DNA of 64,000 nucleotides from Larkinella punicea (lineage in GTDB: Bacteria; Bacteroidota; Bacteroidia; Cytophagales; Spirosomataceae), in contig NZ_QOWE01000025.1 in the NCBI RefSeq assembly GCF_003334855.1, positions 78,461 to 142,460 of the forward strand, read 5' to 3'. The notes under the pieces are model-generated. The model was not told the DNA's origin. It was given only the letters and a program-made list of their open reading frames with translations, and did not search any database. The position numbers and the translations under genes are program-made. This document shows positions 46,463 through 55,011 of this stretch, piece by piece; within the stretch, counting starts at the first letter, position 1; every line of letters begins with the position of its first letter.

Positions 46463-46502
46463 GCACATTTGCGTATATTCAAACGCAAATGTGCTTTTTT
46501 TT
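46463..46502 (+). terminator. Rho-independent terminator after the Ppx-like gene
   Basis: GCACATTTGCG (46463-46473) pairs exactly with CGCAAATGTGC (46484-46494), followed by eight Ts. The hairpin includes the upstream in-frame ATG at 46489, which supports starting the next gene at 46528. Confidence 0.9.
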
Positions 46503-46527
46503 GAACTGCCAAAACCCAATAAACCCC

Positions 46528-47988
46528 ATGCATTCCAATCGTCGCGACTTTATCAAGGGATTGTCAGCCGCTTCGGCGCTGGTGGCTACCCAGAGTGTCG
46601 CCAAACCCTTCAATATTATCCGGGATCTGAAAAAGGTCAGCCCCAACGACAAAATCCGCATTGCCACCATCGGCATGGGGATTCAGGGGAACTTCGATAC
46701 CCAGGCGGCTCTGCGCAACCCGGATGTGGAACTGGTGGCCGTGGCCGATCTCTACTCCGGGCGTCTCGAACACGCGCGGACGGCTTTCGGGCAACAGGTC
46801 TACACGACGCGGGATTACCGCGAGATTCTGGCCCGCAAAGACGTGGATGCGGTTCTGGTGGTCACGCCCGATCACTGGCATGACCACATTACGATTGCCG
46901 CCCTGAAAGCCGGGAAACATGTGTATTGCGAAAAACCGATGGTGCAGCACCTCAACGAAGGCAAAGCCGTAATCGATGCCTGGAAGAAGTCGGGAAAAAC
47001 CATGCAGGTGGGCAGCCAGCGCATCAGCAGTGCGTCGTTTAAGGAAGCGAAACGATTGATTGAGGCCGGTGAAATCGGGCAGATCAACTACATCGAATCC
47101 AACAGCGACCGCTTCAACGCCATCGGGGCCTGGAACTATTCCGTGCCGCCCGATGCTTCACCCCAAACCGTCGATTGGGACCGGTTTCTGGGCGATGCGC
47201 CGAAGCGTCCGTTCGACCCGATTCGGTTTTTCCGCTGGCGGAACTTCAAGGATTACGGCACGGGGGTGGCCGGTGACCTGTTCATTCACCTGATTACGGG
47301 CGTTCATTACGTGACCAACACGCTGGGGCCGACGCGGGTGTATTCGTCGGGCAACCTGGCCTACTGGAAGGAAAACCGGGATGTACCGGATATCATGACG
47401 AGCATCATGGATTATCCGAAAACCGAACAGCACGAAGCGTTTCAGATGGTGTTGCGCGTCAACTTTGCCAATGCCGGCAAAATTAGCAACGTAACCCGGA
47501 TCATCGGCAACGAAGGCACGGTCGAGTTTTCGGAGAACAACCTGATTCTGACCAGGAAAAAACTGCCGATTGCGCCGGGCTACGGCAACTACGACAGCTT
47601 CTTCACGTTCACGGAGGATGTGCAGAAGAAATTTGTGGAGCAATACGACGCCAAATACCCGCCCGAAACCCGCACCGCCGAGCCGGTGAAAGAGATAAAA
47701 TTTGAAGCGCCGAAAGACGATGACGCCCACGCTAAACACTTCGCGGATTTCTTTACGAACATGCGGGCGGGCAGTCAGGGAACCATCGAGGACCCGGTTT
47801 TCGGGTTCCGCGCAGCCGCCCCGGTTCTGGCCTGCAACGAGAGTTATTTTGAAAACAAAGTCGTGCATTGGGATCCGGTAACGATGACGCAGAAGTATCC
47901 CGATGGGGCGAAAAGCAAGAAACCGTCGACAGGAAAGAAACCCGTTAGCCCGGCCCAAAAATCCGTCTCGGTTGCGAAAAAATCGTAA
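46528..47988 (+). CDS. Gfo/Idh/MocA family oxidoreductase, Tat-exported (second copy)
   Basis: 486 aa from MHSNRRDFIKGLSAASALVA, a twin-arginine signal. The Rossmann domain (IATIGMGIQGNFDTQAAL) and the KHVYCEKPMVQH motif define the family. The catalytic-domain region includes DYGTGVAGDLFIHL and a C-terminal Lys/Pro-rich tail (about 465-486). It shares the family with 9853-10944 but is longer and not a close copy. Likely acts on oxidised sugars in the periplasm with the cupin and isomerase encoded nearby; this is context inference. Confidence 0.92.
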   Translation: MHSNRRDFIKGLSAASALVATQSVAKPFNIIRDLKKVSPNDKIRIATIGMGIQGNFDTQAALRNPDVELVAVADLYSGRLEHARTAFGQQVYTTRDYREILARKDVDAVLVVTPDHWHDHITIAALKAGKHVYCEKPMVQHLNEGKAVIDAWKKSGKTMQVGSQRISSASFKEAKRLIEAGEIGQINYIESNSDRFNAIGAWNYSVPPDASPQTVDWDRFLGDAPKRPFDPIRFFRWRNFKDYGTGVAGDLFIHLITGVHYVTNTLGPTRVYSSGNLAYWKENRDVPDIMTSIMDYPKTEQHEAFQMVLRVNFANAGKISNVTRIIGNEGTVEFSENNLILTRKKLPIAPGYGNYDSFFTFTEDVQKKFVEQYDAKYPPETRTAEPVKEIKFEAPKDDDAHAKHFADFFTNMRAGSQGTIEDPVFGFRAAAPVLACNESYFENKVVHWDPVTMTQKYPDGAKSKKPSTGKKPVSPAQKSVSVAKKS

Positions 47989-48021
47989 AAGTAGACGGTT
48001 TTTAGTAGTTGCCCCGTACAT

Positions 48022-48183
48022 TTTTGACCCGTCAGGGTCACCACAGCGTAGGTAGAAAAAAAGGTTGTAACGAGCCCATGTGCCGTCAGGTACATAACCG
48101 TTGTGTACCTGACGGCACACGTAGCCGCACACGGGCAACGATTTCTACCGACGCTGCGCTGTGGTGCCCCTAACGGGTCAAAA
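48022..48183. repeat. Two nested inverted repeats downstream of Gfo/Idh/MocA gene
   Basis: Outer arms 48022-48058 and 48142-48183 (TTTGACCCGT..AGGGnCACCACAGCG with TTTCTACC). The inner pair TGTGCCGTCAGGTAC (48080-48094) and GTACCTGACGGCACA (48105-48119) is perfect. No ORF of note; this is a fourth palindrome type. The rest of 47989-48266 shows no further structure. Confidence 0.8.
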
Positions 48184-48266
48184 AAACGGGTCAAATAATC
48201 CTATTTTGCGCTGAAAATAATCCTGAATTCACGTTAAATACGCTCCTCTAACTTAACCCTTGATCG

Positions 48267-48587
48267 ATGAACATGGGTAATCTGTTTGCGGCCATTCCGG
48301 ACTCGCTGCCTGACGAACATTTTGAGGAGCTGATGGCGGAGAAAGGCATCAAAATCGAACGCATTGTCTCCAAAGGGCATGCTTCACCGGACGGTTTCTG
48401 GTACGATCAGCCCGAAAATGAATGGGTATTGCTTGTTCAGGGAGCGGCCCGGCTGCGAATCGAGGGCGTTGAAAAACCCATTGAATTGACCGCCGGAGCC
48501 TACATCAATCTGCCTGCCCACATCAAACACCGGGTTGACTGGACGAAAGAAGACGAAGAAACCATCTGGCTTGCGGTTTTCTATTAG
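48267..48587 (+). CDS. Cupin domain protein
   Basis: 106 aa single cupin: HASPDGFWYDQPENEWVLLVQGAARLRIEG and YINLPAHIKHRVDWT. The metal-ligand pattern is partial (H85 and H88 in AHIKH present, the first motif lacks the HxH pair), so metal binding is uncertain. An alternative start is the second Met (48273). Function unknown. Confidence 0.88.
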   Translation: MNMGNLFAAIPDSLPDEHFEELMAEKGIKIERIVSKGHASPDGFWYDQPENEWVLLVQGAARLRIEGVEKPIELTAGAYINLPAHIKHRVDWTKEDEETIWLAVFY

Positions 48588-48642
48588 AAAACGCCATCAA
48601 CATGAGTGGCGTCAGAATACTGGCTAGCTTCGATAAAAACAT

Positions 48643-49587
48643 TTATTTTCCCCGGCTCGGTGTCAGGCCCAACTGCTCGTTGTAATAGCGGACCGTTTGA
48701 ATTACCGAAGGTAAGTTGCTGGGCTTATCCTGCGTATCCCGCTCAATAATAATATGACCCGTAAAGTGCTGCCGCTGTAATTCCTTAAAAACTTCCGGGA
48801 AATTGATGACGCCTGTGCCAACCGGCACATCTTTCAGCTTGGGGTCATTGTAGGCGGCAATGTCTTTCAAATGCAGTGCAATCAGGTGACCTTCCAGTTT
48901 TTTCAGCCCCTCGACCGGATTGATGCCGCTCTTGGGCCAGTGACCGATGTCGGCGCAAACCTTGAAATTGGGATGGTTTTTGAGAGCCGCCAGCACCGAA
49001 TCCGGATGCCAGTAGGCGCTCACGCCCTTCCAGTGGTTGTGGAGAGCGACTTTCAGGCCGTAAACGCCAGCCAGACTATCCACGCTGTCCCACAGATCTA
49101 CCGGCGGTTCTGCGGTGACATACTTCACATTCAATTTTTTGGCTAATTCAAATTCGTGCGTCCATTTGTCGATGGTTTTGCCGCCGGTTAAATAAATGGA
49201 TTCCATCAACAGGCCCTTGTCGCTGACCTGCTGCTTGAGTTTGGCAATGCCAGACCATGACAGATTCATGAGGAGTGAATCCCTGAGATCGGCTCCGGCC
49301 CGGCCAAAGGTGTAGCCTTCCACAAATTTCAGACCCGCGCTGTCCGCTTTGGCAAGCTGTTCGGGAAACGGAAACGGATTGAACGTATACAGGGCAACAC
49401 CCAGTTTCCAGTCCTTAGGCCCGGCATACCCCGCAGCGGATTTAGAAGGAGCCTGGTTTGCGGATTTGCCGGTTCTTTTCTTTTTATCCTGAGCCGACAG
49501 ATGTGCCGAAACCAGCAGCCAGAGCGTCAGAAAGAAAAAACCGGTTAATTTGTTCGATAAGGGGCGGGGCGAGTGAGGGCGTTTCAT
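48643..49587 (-). CDS. Secreted sugar phosphate isomerase/epimerase-like TIM barrel
   Basis: 314 aa with an N-terminal signal (FFFLTLWLLVSAHLSAQ), a Lys/Ser-rich linker, then an AP endonuclease 2-type TIM barrel from about residue 60. Features are EGYTFGRAG, GLLMESIY, VKYVTAEPP, LKVALHNHWKG, FKVCADIGHWPKSG, LIALHLKDI and GHIIIERDTQ, whose His, Glu and Asp residues match the metal-binding positions. An extracytoplasmic sugar isomerase is the likely role; such proteins accompany Gfo/Idh/MocA enzymes in 3-keto-sugar pathways. Confidence 0.85.
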   Translation of the reverse strand: MKRPHSPRPLSNKLTGFFFLTLWLLVSAHLSAQDKKKRTGKSANQAPSKSAAGYAGPKDWKLGVALYTFNPFPFPEQLAKADSAGLKFVEGYTFGRAGADLRDSLLMNLSWSGIAKLKQQVSDKGLLMESIYLTGGKTIDKWTHEFELAKKLNVKYVTAEPPVDLWDSVDSLAGVYGLKVALHNHWKGVSAYWHPDSVLAALKNHPNFKVCADIGHWPKSGINPVEGLKKLEGHLIALHLKDIAAYNDPKLKDVPVGTGVINFPEVFKELQRQHFTGHIIIERDTQDKPSNLPSVIQTVRYYNEQLGLTPSRGK

Positions 49588-49658
49588 GGGCGGTTAATGG
49601 GTTACGGAAGCAAGGTACAAAACGATTGGCGATCGACATGGCTTAGTCCGCATAAATC

Positions 49659-49692
49659 AAAAGGCCGACCACTTGCGGGGCCAGCCTTTCGG
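49659..49692 (-). terminator. Possible terminator of the small secreted-protein gene
   Basis: On the minus strand, AAAGGCTGGCC pairs imperfectly with GGTCGGCCTTT and is followed by TTGATTT. Confidence 0.4.
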
Positions 49693-49742
49693 GGTGGATA
49701 TAATCAGTCGGGATATTGCCGCAGCGTCCATTCGATGCGGTT

Positions 49743-50147
49743 TTACTGAAACGCGATCAGTCGGGGCGTGGCCGTCACCGGTGGCGTAGTGGCCAGCGTT
49801 AGTTCCTGCGTGGTGGTGTCTACGCCGTTGGTGATGGAGACCTGATAGACGCCGTCGGGCAGATTGCGAACGTCCAGTTGCAGCCGGGCGTTTTGGCGGT
49901 TTTTCCCAATTTGTTTGCTGAACACCTCGGCCCCCGCCCGGTTGACGATCCGTACCTGGACGGCCCCGCCGGTTTGTTTATTCAACGCAATCCGGAGTTT
50001 GCCTTCGGTGGTGGTAAATAGGCTACTCTGAAAAGTGACCGGTTTTTTGGGATGTACGAAAGACATATAGACATCGGCCTTTGCAAAAGAGACACTGGTC
50101 AAAGTCAGCAGAAAGGCAACGAGCAAGGATTTGGAGAGCGTTTTCAT
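49743..50147 (-). CDS. Small secreted beta-sandwich protein resembling T9SS type A tail
   Basis: 134 aa from MKTLSKSLLVAFLLTLTSVSFA. After the signal peptide comes a single beta domain with VQVRIVNRAGAEVFSKQIGK and LDVRNLPDGVYQVSITNG, the strand pattern of a type IX type A sorting domain or related DUF3244-like fold. Nothing precedes the tail, so it is either a stand-alone domain or a carrier with an unusual small cargo. Function unknown. Confidence 0.72.
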   Translation of the reverse strand: MKTLSKSLLVAFLLTLTSVSFAKADVYMSFVHPKKPVTFQSSLFTTTEGKLRIALNKQTGGAVQVRIVNRAGAEVFSKQIGKNRQNARLQLDVRNLPDGVYQVSITNGVDTTTQELTLATTPPVTATPRLIAFQ

Positions 50148-50289
50148 GGCGTATGAAGTTTTGATTTGTGGTCCGTTTGAATGAATCAAAGGTCCGCTTC
50201 AACGCCTGAAAAGGCTGTCACAAATGAGTCAATCCCTGCTACTTTTGGGAATGACTAAAAGAAGAAATTCCGGTCGTTTGAGGTCGGTT

Positions 50290-52092
50290 TTACCGGCCCT
50301 GCACCACGGCTTCGTAAAACCGGTCCAGAATCAGCGCCCGAATGTTCAGGCTGGGTTTGCCGTAGGTTTTGGAATCGTCGGGATACACCCGGTTGGTCAG
50401 GCAAATGTAGACCAGGTTGTATTTCGGATCAACCCAGACGTAAGTGCCGGTATACCCGCTGTGTCCGTAGGCCAGGGCCGACGGATACGCTTTGGCACCT
50501 TGTTTCGGATTTGGTGCCCGTGCAAAACCGTAGCCCCGACCACTGGTTTTCGATTGTTCCGCCGTGAAGAGATCTACGGTAGCGGGCTGGATGTAGGTGC
50601 GACCGCCGTAGGAACCCTTGTTCAAATACATCTGGTAAAGAATCGCCAGATCGTTGGCGTTGGCAAACAGCCCGGCATGGCCTTCGACACCACCCGCCAT
50701 GGCCGCACCCGGATCGTTGACGTAACCCTGCACGCGCATGTTGCGAAACCAGTTGTCGTTTTCGGTGGTCGGCACAATGCGGGAGCGGGGAAAGCGGTTT
50801 CGGGGCAAATAGCCGGTCGACGTCATCCCCAGCGGCCGGTAGAACTCGTTCTGCACAAACTCATCGAGCTTCTGGTGAGAAACCGTTTCGATGACTTCCT
50901 TCATCATGTACATGCTGACATCACTGTACACGAATTTGCCCCGCGTCCCGCCTTTCGACTGCAAGGTGACGGGCCACATGACCTCTTCGAAATAATTGGC
51001 CCGGAGGAAAAACCGGTCGGCTACTTTGGTCGGATAGGCCGCCGACGAGTCGAAGCTGAGATCCAGCGGTTTGAGTTGTTCGTAGAATTTGATGTACGGC
51101 GTATACCCCGCTTCGTGGAGCAGGGCCTCCCGGATGGTGACCGTCGCTTTATCCGGAATCGTCCGGGTTCGGGCCACGTAGGTACTGATGGGCGTTTTCA
51201 GGTCCAGCGCCTTTTGATCCAGCAGCCGCATGACCGCCGGGGTGGTGGCGCTGACCTTCGTGACCGAAGCCAGGTCGAACAGATCATCGGGTTTCGTCAC
51301 GGCATCCCGCGTGTAGGTGTGATGCCCATAGGCCTTGTGAAAGATGACTTTTCCGTCTTTCGCCAGCAAAACCACCGCGCCGGGGGTCACGTGGTCGGCA
51401 ATGGCCACCGCCATCAGCGAATCAATCACTTTTAGACGTTTACTACTTACCGTTACAGCCTCCGGGACCGAATACCCCAGCCGGATTTTGGGCGTCGAAT
51501 ACCCGCTGCCTGCTTTGAAGAGGGTACTAAACGTGGTTTCAAGGCGATTGGCAGAAGCCATACCGCCAAACAGGATCTGGGCTGCGGCTGAGGCACCTTC
51601 GGCGGTATTGGCCGGATACCAGATAATGGGACAGCGCAGGGATTCCAGCCCGGCCAGGTTTTTCCCGCTTCCGGTCAGCACCACCACAACTTGCTTGATG
51701 GCCTGCTGATCGGCAATGAAATTCAGCAGTTTCGGGCCAAAGGGCGAAGAATCGGATAAGGTGATGACAACTAGATTGTACAGTTTTAGCCGGTCATGGA
51801 GGTCAAACAGAACGGAATCGGTCGGAGCCGCACCGAGTGAAAAAACCGTCACCGGACTGTATTTAGCCGCCAGACTGTCAAAAACCGCCTGTTGGGCGTA
51901 GCGGCCATTCACAACGGCGGTTTTCACGTTCAGAAGGTCAGTGACCGGCACCAACCCCGATGGGTTGTTAAGCACGACCACCTGTTTTTCAGCCTGTTGG
52001 ATCGCAGCAAGGTTCGTGGGTGTGGGAAGCGGTTGGGCCAAAGCCGTGCTACAAAACAGCAGCAGAAGGAAATTCCAGATCGACGGTTTCAT
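50290..52092 (-). CDS. GH3 C-terminal-like domain fused to class C-type serine hydrolase
   Basis: 600 aa from MKPSIWNFLLLLFCSTALAQ. Residues about 35-190 look like a GH3 C-terminal domain (IIWYPANTAEGASAAAQILFGGM). Residues 215-600 are a beta-lactamase-family serine hydrolase: SVTK with S276/K279, YSD in FVYSDVSMYM, and the HSG box AYGHSGYTGT. In Bacteroidota these modules normally follow a GH3 (NagZ-like) catalytic domain; here that N-terminal catalytic domain is absent and the signal peptide leads directly into GH3C. Probably a periplasmic peptidoglycan- or D-amino-acid-active esterase or transpeptidase. Confidence 0.82.
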   Translation of the reverse strand: MKPSIWNFLLLLFCSTALAQPLPTPTNLAAIQQAEKQVVVLNNPSGLVPVTDLLNVKTAVVNGRYAQQAVFDSLAAKYSPVTVFSLGAAPTDSVLFDLHDRLKLYNLVVITLSDSSPFGPKLLNFIADQQAIKQVVVVLTGSGKNLAGLESLRCPIIWYPANTAEGASAAAQILFGGMASANRLETTFSTLFKAGSGYSTPKIRLGYSVPEAVTVSSKRLKVIDSLMAVAIADHVTPGAVVLLAKDGKVIFHKAYGHHTYTRDAVTKPDDLFDLASVTKVSATTPAVMRLLDQKALDLKTPISTYVARTRTIPDKATVTIREALLHEAGYTPYIKFYEQLKPLDLSFDSSAAYPTKVADRFFLRANYFEEVMWPVTLQSKGGTRGKFVYSDVSMYMMKEVIETVSHQKLDEFVQNEFYRPLGMTSTGYLPRNRFPRSRIVPTTENDNWFRNMRVQGYVNDPGAAMAGGVEGHAGLFANANDLAILYQMYLNKGSYGGRTYIQPATVDLFTAEQSKTSGRGYGFARAPNPKQGAKAYPSALAYGHSGYTGTYVWVDPKYNLVYICLTNRVYPDDSKTYGKPSLNIRALILDRFYEAVVQGR

Positions 52093-52189
52093 ACGGATTG
52101 GCAAGTAACGGGATTGGGGCCGGTTTTACAAACGACTTCTTAATCCAATCCTATCGTGCTGCCTCAATGTCTATTTACTGCTAAAATAA

Positions 52190-52221
52190 ATAAACCCTGG
52201 CCTTTGCAGATCAGGGTTTAT
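52190..52221. terminator. Hairpin between divergent region and PLC 3' end
   Basis: ATAAACCCTG (52190-52199) pairs exactly with CAGGGTTTAT (52212-52221). On the minus strand it lies about 60 bp beyond the PLC stop; it may terminate that transcript. Confidence 0.55.
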
Positions 52222-52282
52222 TGGATGGAGCTTGCATTGGTTTTGATTCGGTTGCTCAAAGAATCCTCGCTTTCGATTCTCC

Positions 52283-54865
52283 TCAAACCAACTCCCCGCC
52301 CATCACCGGGTCCGAAAAGCCTTCCTTTCCGGTTTCAACCCGACCGGCATACCGCTTTTCAAAAACCGGATGACCCGCCACGTTCACGCTGAAATCGTAC
52401 CAGCCGAAGCTACGGCTCAGGTCCAGAATCAGGCTGATCCGGCTTCCTTTCGAACCGGCTGCGGCCAGGGTTTGGGTCTGGGTGCCGGTTTGGTAGGCGT
52501 TGTCTTTCACCTCAATGGTGTAGGCCCGGGCCGGATCGAGGTTGGTGATGTTGAGTTCAACCGAACCGGTGAGCGTCCTGGCCTGCGGGGCCGTATGCTG
52601 GTAGTCGCACTGAACCGCAACCCGTGGATCGTTGGCGGTGCCAATAAACTCGCGGAAAAAACCGTTGGGGCCATTGACCCGAAACTGGTAGGTCTCGTTC
52701 TCGAATTCCCGAATATTCCAGCGGTCGCTCAGGCGGTCACCGGCGGCTACGGCATAATTCCGAACCTGCACGTCGCGCTCGGCATTTTCGTTTTCCGACA
52801 CGAAGTTATTCAGCGCATACACCGTGAAGGGCGAACCCGCCGACTTCGTGCCAAAAACGTCATTTTTCGCTTGCAGGATGATGTCAAACGCTTTTTGGTC
52901 CGGATCGAACTGCCCATCGGCGTATAATTCGTACGGAATCGCCAGAGATGACCGCAGGCCTTTCTCCTGCTTTGGCATGAGCGGAGACGCGTAGGGAGCC
53001 TGTTTGATTTTCTTGATTTCGTCGGTCGTCAGCACCTTGAAATCAGACGGCAACTCCTTGAATTGGGCTTTGTGAATGCTTTCGACAAACTCGTTTTTCT
53101 CCACAAAAGTCGGCATCGGAATTTTCTCGCCTTTGTAGGGCCGGAACACCGAGGTCAAATCTCCGCAAACCGTCCGACGCCAGGCACTGATGTTCGATTC
53201 TTCGATTTTCTTGCCGGTTTTCTTGCTCAGAAACACTTCCAGAAATTGGAGAATGGATGTGTGATCGAAAACCTCCGACGACACCTTTCCGCCCCGGCTC
53301 CAGGGCGAGGCAATCACGAGCGGCACGCGGTACCCCAACCCGATGGCACCAGCCCGGGCTTCTTTCTGAGCGTTCGGGCTTTTGCGTTGCAACTCATGCT
53401 CCATATAGACGTGCTCGACGCTGGTGTCGATGCCTTTGGACACTTTGCCGGTTTCGGGCTTGTCGGGGTGGGGGGCCACAAACGGTGGAACGTGGTCGAA
53501 ATAACCGTCGTTTTCGTCGTAACACAAAATGAAAACCGTCTTTTTCCAGACATCCGGATTTTGGGTCAGGATGTCGAGCATTTCGGAAATGTACCACGCT
53601 CCGTACCAGGCCGCGCCGGGGTGATCGGAGTAGTTTTCGGGGGCCACTACCCACGAAACCGTAGGCAGCGTGCGGTTTTTTACATCCGCCCGAAACTGGT
53701 GCAGCACATCGCCTTTCGGAATTTCAACTTCCCGTTCCGTACTGCCGTCGTGGTATTTCAGCTTCGTCAGTTCGTGGTAATGCGGGTCGTTTTTATTGGT
53801 CGTAAATGCCTTCTCGTGCAGGTTTTTCTCCCGCTGCGACAGCTTGGCGTAGTTTTCCCGGCTGTATTTCACCTGGTGTTCCCGGCCGACAATCAATTCC
53901 TGTTCTTTCCGGCTCAGTTCCCGCTTCAGTTTGGGGAGTTCGCTGGAAGTTTCGGGCAACGCATTGATTTTGGTCGTCAAGGCCTGAATTTCGCCGGGCA
54001 GTTCGGGGAGTTTTTTGGTCAGATAACGCTGGTACGCTTCCGAGAAACCAACGTTGTACTGTTCGAACCACTCGATGGGATTGTCGGTAAAATTGGCCAG
54101 CCAGCCTTCTTCTTCACCTTCAAAGCCGACGGGCAAACTCAGTTCGTTCTGGTAAATTCGCCACGAAATGCCGTTTTCTTCCAGCCGCTCGGGGAAGGTT
54201 TTCCAGTGGGCCGGATCGCCGTAATCGACGTCCTCATTCCGGACGTTGGCTTTCACGTTCCGGTCCGGTTTTTCCCGAATGGTGCCGGTCCAGAGGTAAA
54301 GCCGGTTGGGCGTGGTGCCGGTCAGGGACGAACAGAAATTCTGATCGCAAACCGTAAAGGCATCGGCCAGGGCGTAGTAAAACGGAATGTCCTGCCGGTT
54401 GTAATAGCCCATTGTCAAGGGCATTTTGGCATATTCTTTCCGGGCCGACTGTTTGGAATCCAGCCACTTGTCGTATTTTCCGTCGTTGCGGGCATCCACC
54501 TGATTGGTCCAGGAGTGGGGGAGCGAACTCATCCAGGTGGCTTTGGTATCTTTCAAATTCAGCCGGAAGGGGGCGTAGGTTTCGCCGGCGGCATTGGTCT
54601 GGAGCCAAACCGGGTTTTTGTTGGGCAGCGTAATCGCCCGTGGATCGTTGAAGCCCCGAACACCCCGCAGCGACCCGTAGCAATGGTCGAAGGAGCGGTT
54701 TTCCTGCATCAGAATGACGATGTGTTCGGCATCCTGAAAGGTGCTGCCCGGCTGGGGGTCGATGGCGAGGGCTTTCTGGATGGAATCGGGGAGAGCCTGA
54801 AACAGGCTCGTGCCACCGGCTAGCAAGGCGGCTTTTTTAAGAAATTCTCTTCTGCTGTCCGTCAT
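52283..54865 (-). CDS. Phosphocholine-specific phospholipase C, Tat-exported
   Basis: 860 aa from MTDSRREFLKKAALLAGG (twin-arginine). A longer in-frame N-terminus exists but precedes the signal. The alkaline-phosphatase-fold phosphoesterase shows HIVILMQENRSFDHCYGSLRGVRGF and FCSSLTGTTPNRLYLWTG. Conserved ENDGYFDHVPP and GLGYRVPLVIASPWSRGG complete the metal site. C-terminal PLC beta domains (DUF756) occupy about 650-860. Full length. It releases phosphocholine or a phosphate head group from phospholipids; the exact head group is inference. Confidence 0.92.
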   Translation of the reverse strand: MTDSRREFLKKAALLAGGTSLFQALPDSIQKALAIDPQPGSTFQDAEHIVILMQENRSFDHCYGSLRGVRGFNDPRAITLPNKNPVWLQTNAAGETYAPFRLNLKDTKATWMSSLPHSWTNQVDARNDGKYDKWLDSKQSARKEYAKMPLTMGYYNRQDIPFYYALADAFTVCDQNFCSSLTGTTPNRLYLWTGTIREKPDRNVKANVRNEDVDYGDPAHWKTFPERLEENGISWRIYQNELSLPVGFEGEEEGWLANFTDNPIEWFEQYNVGFSEAYQRYLTKKLPELPGEIQALTTKINALPETSSELPKLKRELSRKEQELIVGREHQVKYSRENYAKLSQREKNLHEKAFTTNKNDPHYHELTKLKYHDGSTEREVEIPKGDVLHQFRADVKNRTLPTVSWVVAPENYSDHPGAAWYGAWYISEMLDILTQNPDVWKKTVFILCYDENDGYFDHVPPFVAPHPDKPETGKVSKGIDTSVEHVYMEHELQRKSPNAQKEARAGAIGLGYRVPLVIASPWSRGGKVSSEVFDHTSILQFLEVFLSKKTGKKIEESNISAWRRTVCGDLTSVFRPYKGEKIPMPTFVEKNEFVESIHKAQFKELPSDFKVLTTDEIKKIKQAPYASPLMPKQEKGLRSSLAIPYELYADGQFDPDQKAFDIILQAKNDVFGTKSAGSPFTVYALNNFVSENENAERDVQVRNYAVAAGDRLSDRWNIREFENETYQFRVNGPNGFFREFIGTANDPRVAVQCDYQHTAPQARTLTGSVELNITNLDPARAYTIEVKDNAYQTGTQTQTLAAAGSKGSRISLILDLSRSFGWYDFSVNVAGHPVFEKRYAGRVETGKEGFSDPVMGGELV

Positions 54866-54980
54866 TTCGGGTTGAGAGTTGTGGGTTAGTAAAGATACTT
54901 TTTTTTCGTACTGAAATGACAAAAAGCCGCTCAATTTAACAGTATGATAACTTTTCCATGTTTGCCGGTTTGGTTTTGCG

Positions 54981-54988
54981 TAAGTTTG
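54981..54988 (+). promoter_or_regulatory. -7 promoter element of the GH5 gene
   Basis: TAAGTTTG, an exact TAnnTTTG match 23 bp before the ATG; a TTTG lies 16 nt upstream as a possible -33 element. Confidence 0.5.
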
Positions 54989-55011
54989 TGCTGTACTGAT
55001 TCCGACCCTTT

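Noticed and set aside
53063..54823. 586-codon plus-strand frame opposite phospholipase C
   Set aside because: Antisense shadow without motifs; the minus strand has a Tat signal and phosphoesterase residues.
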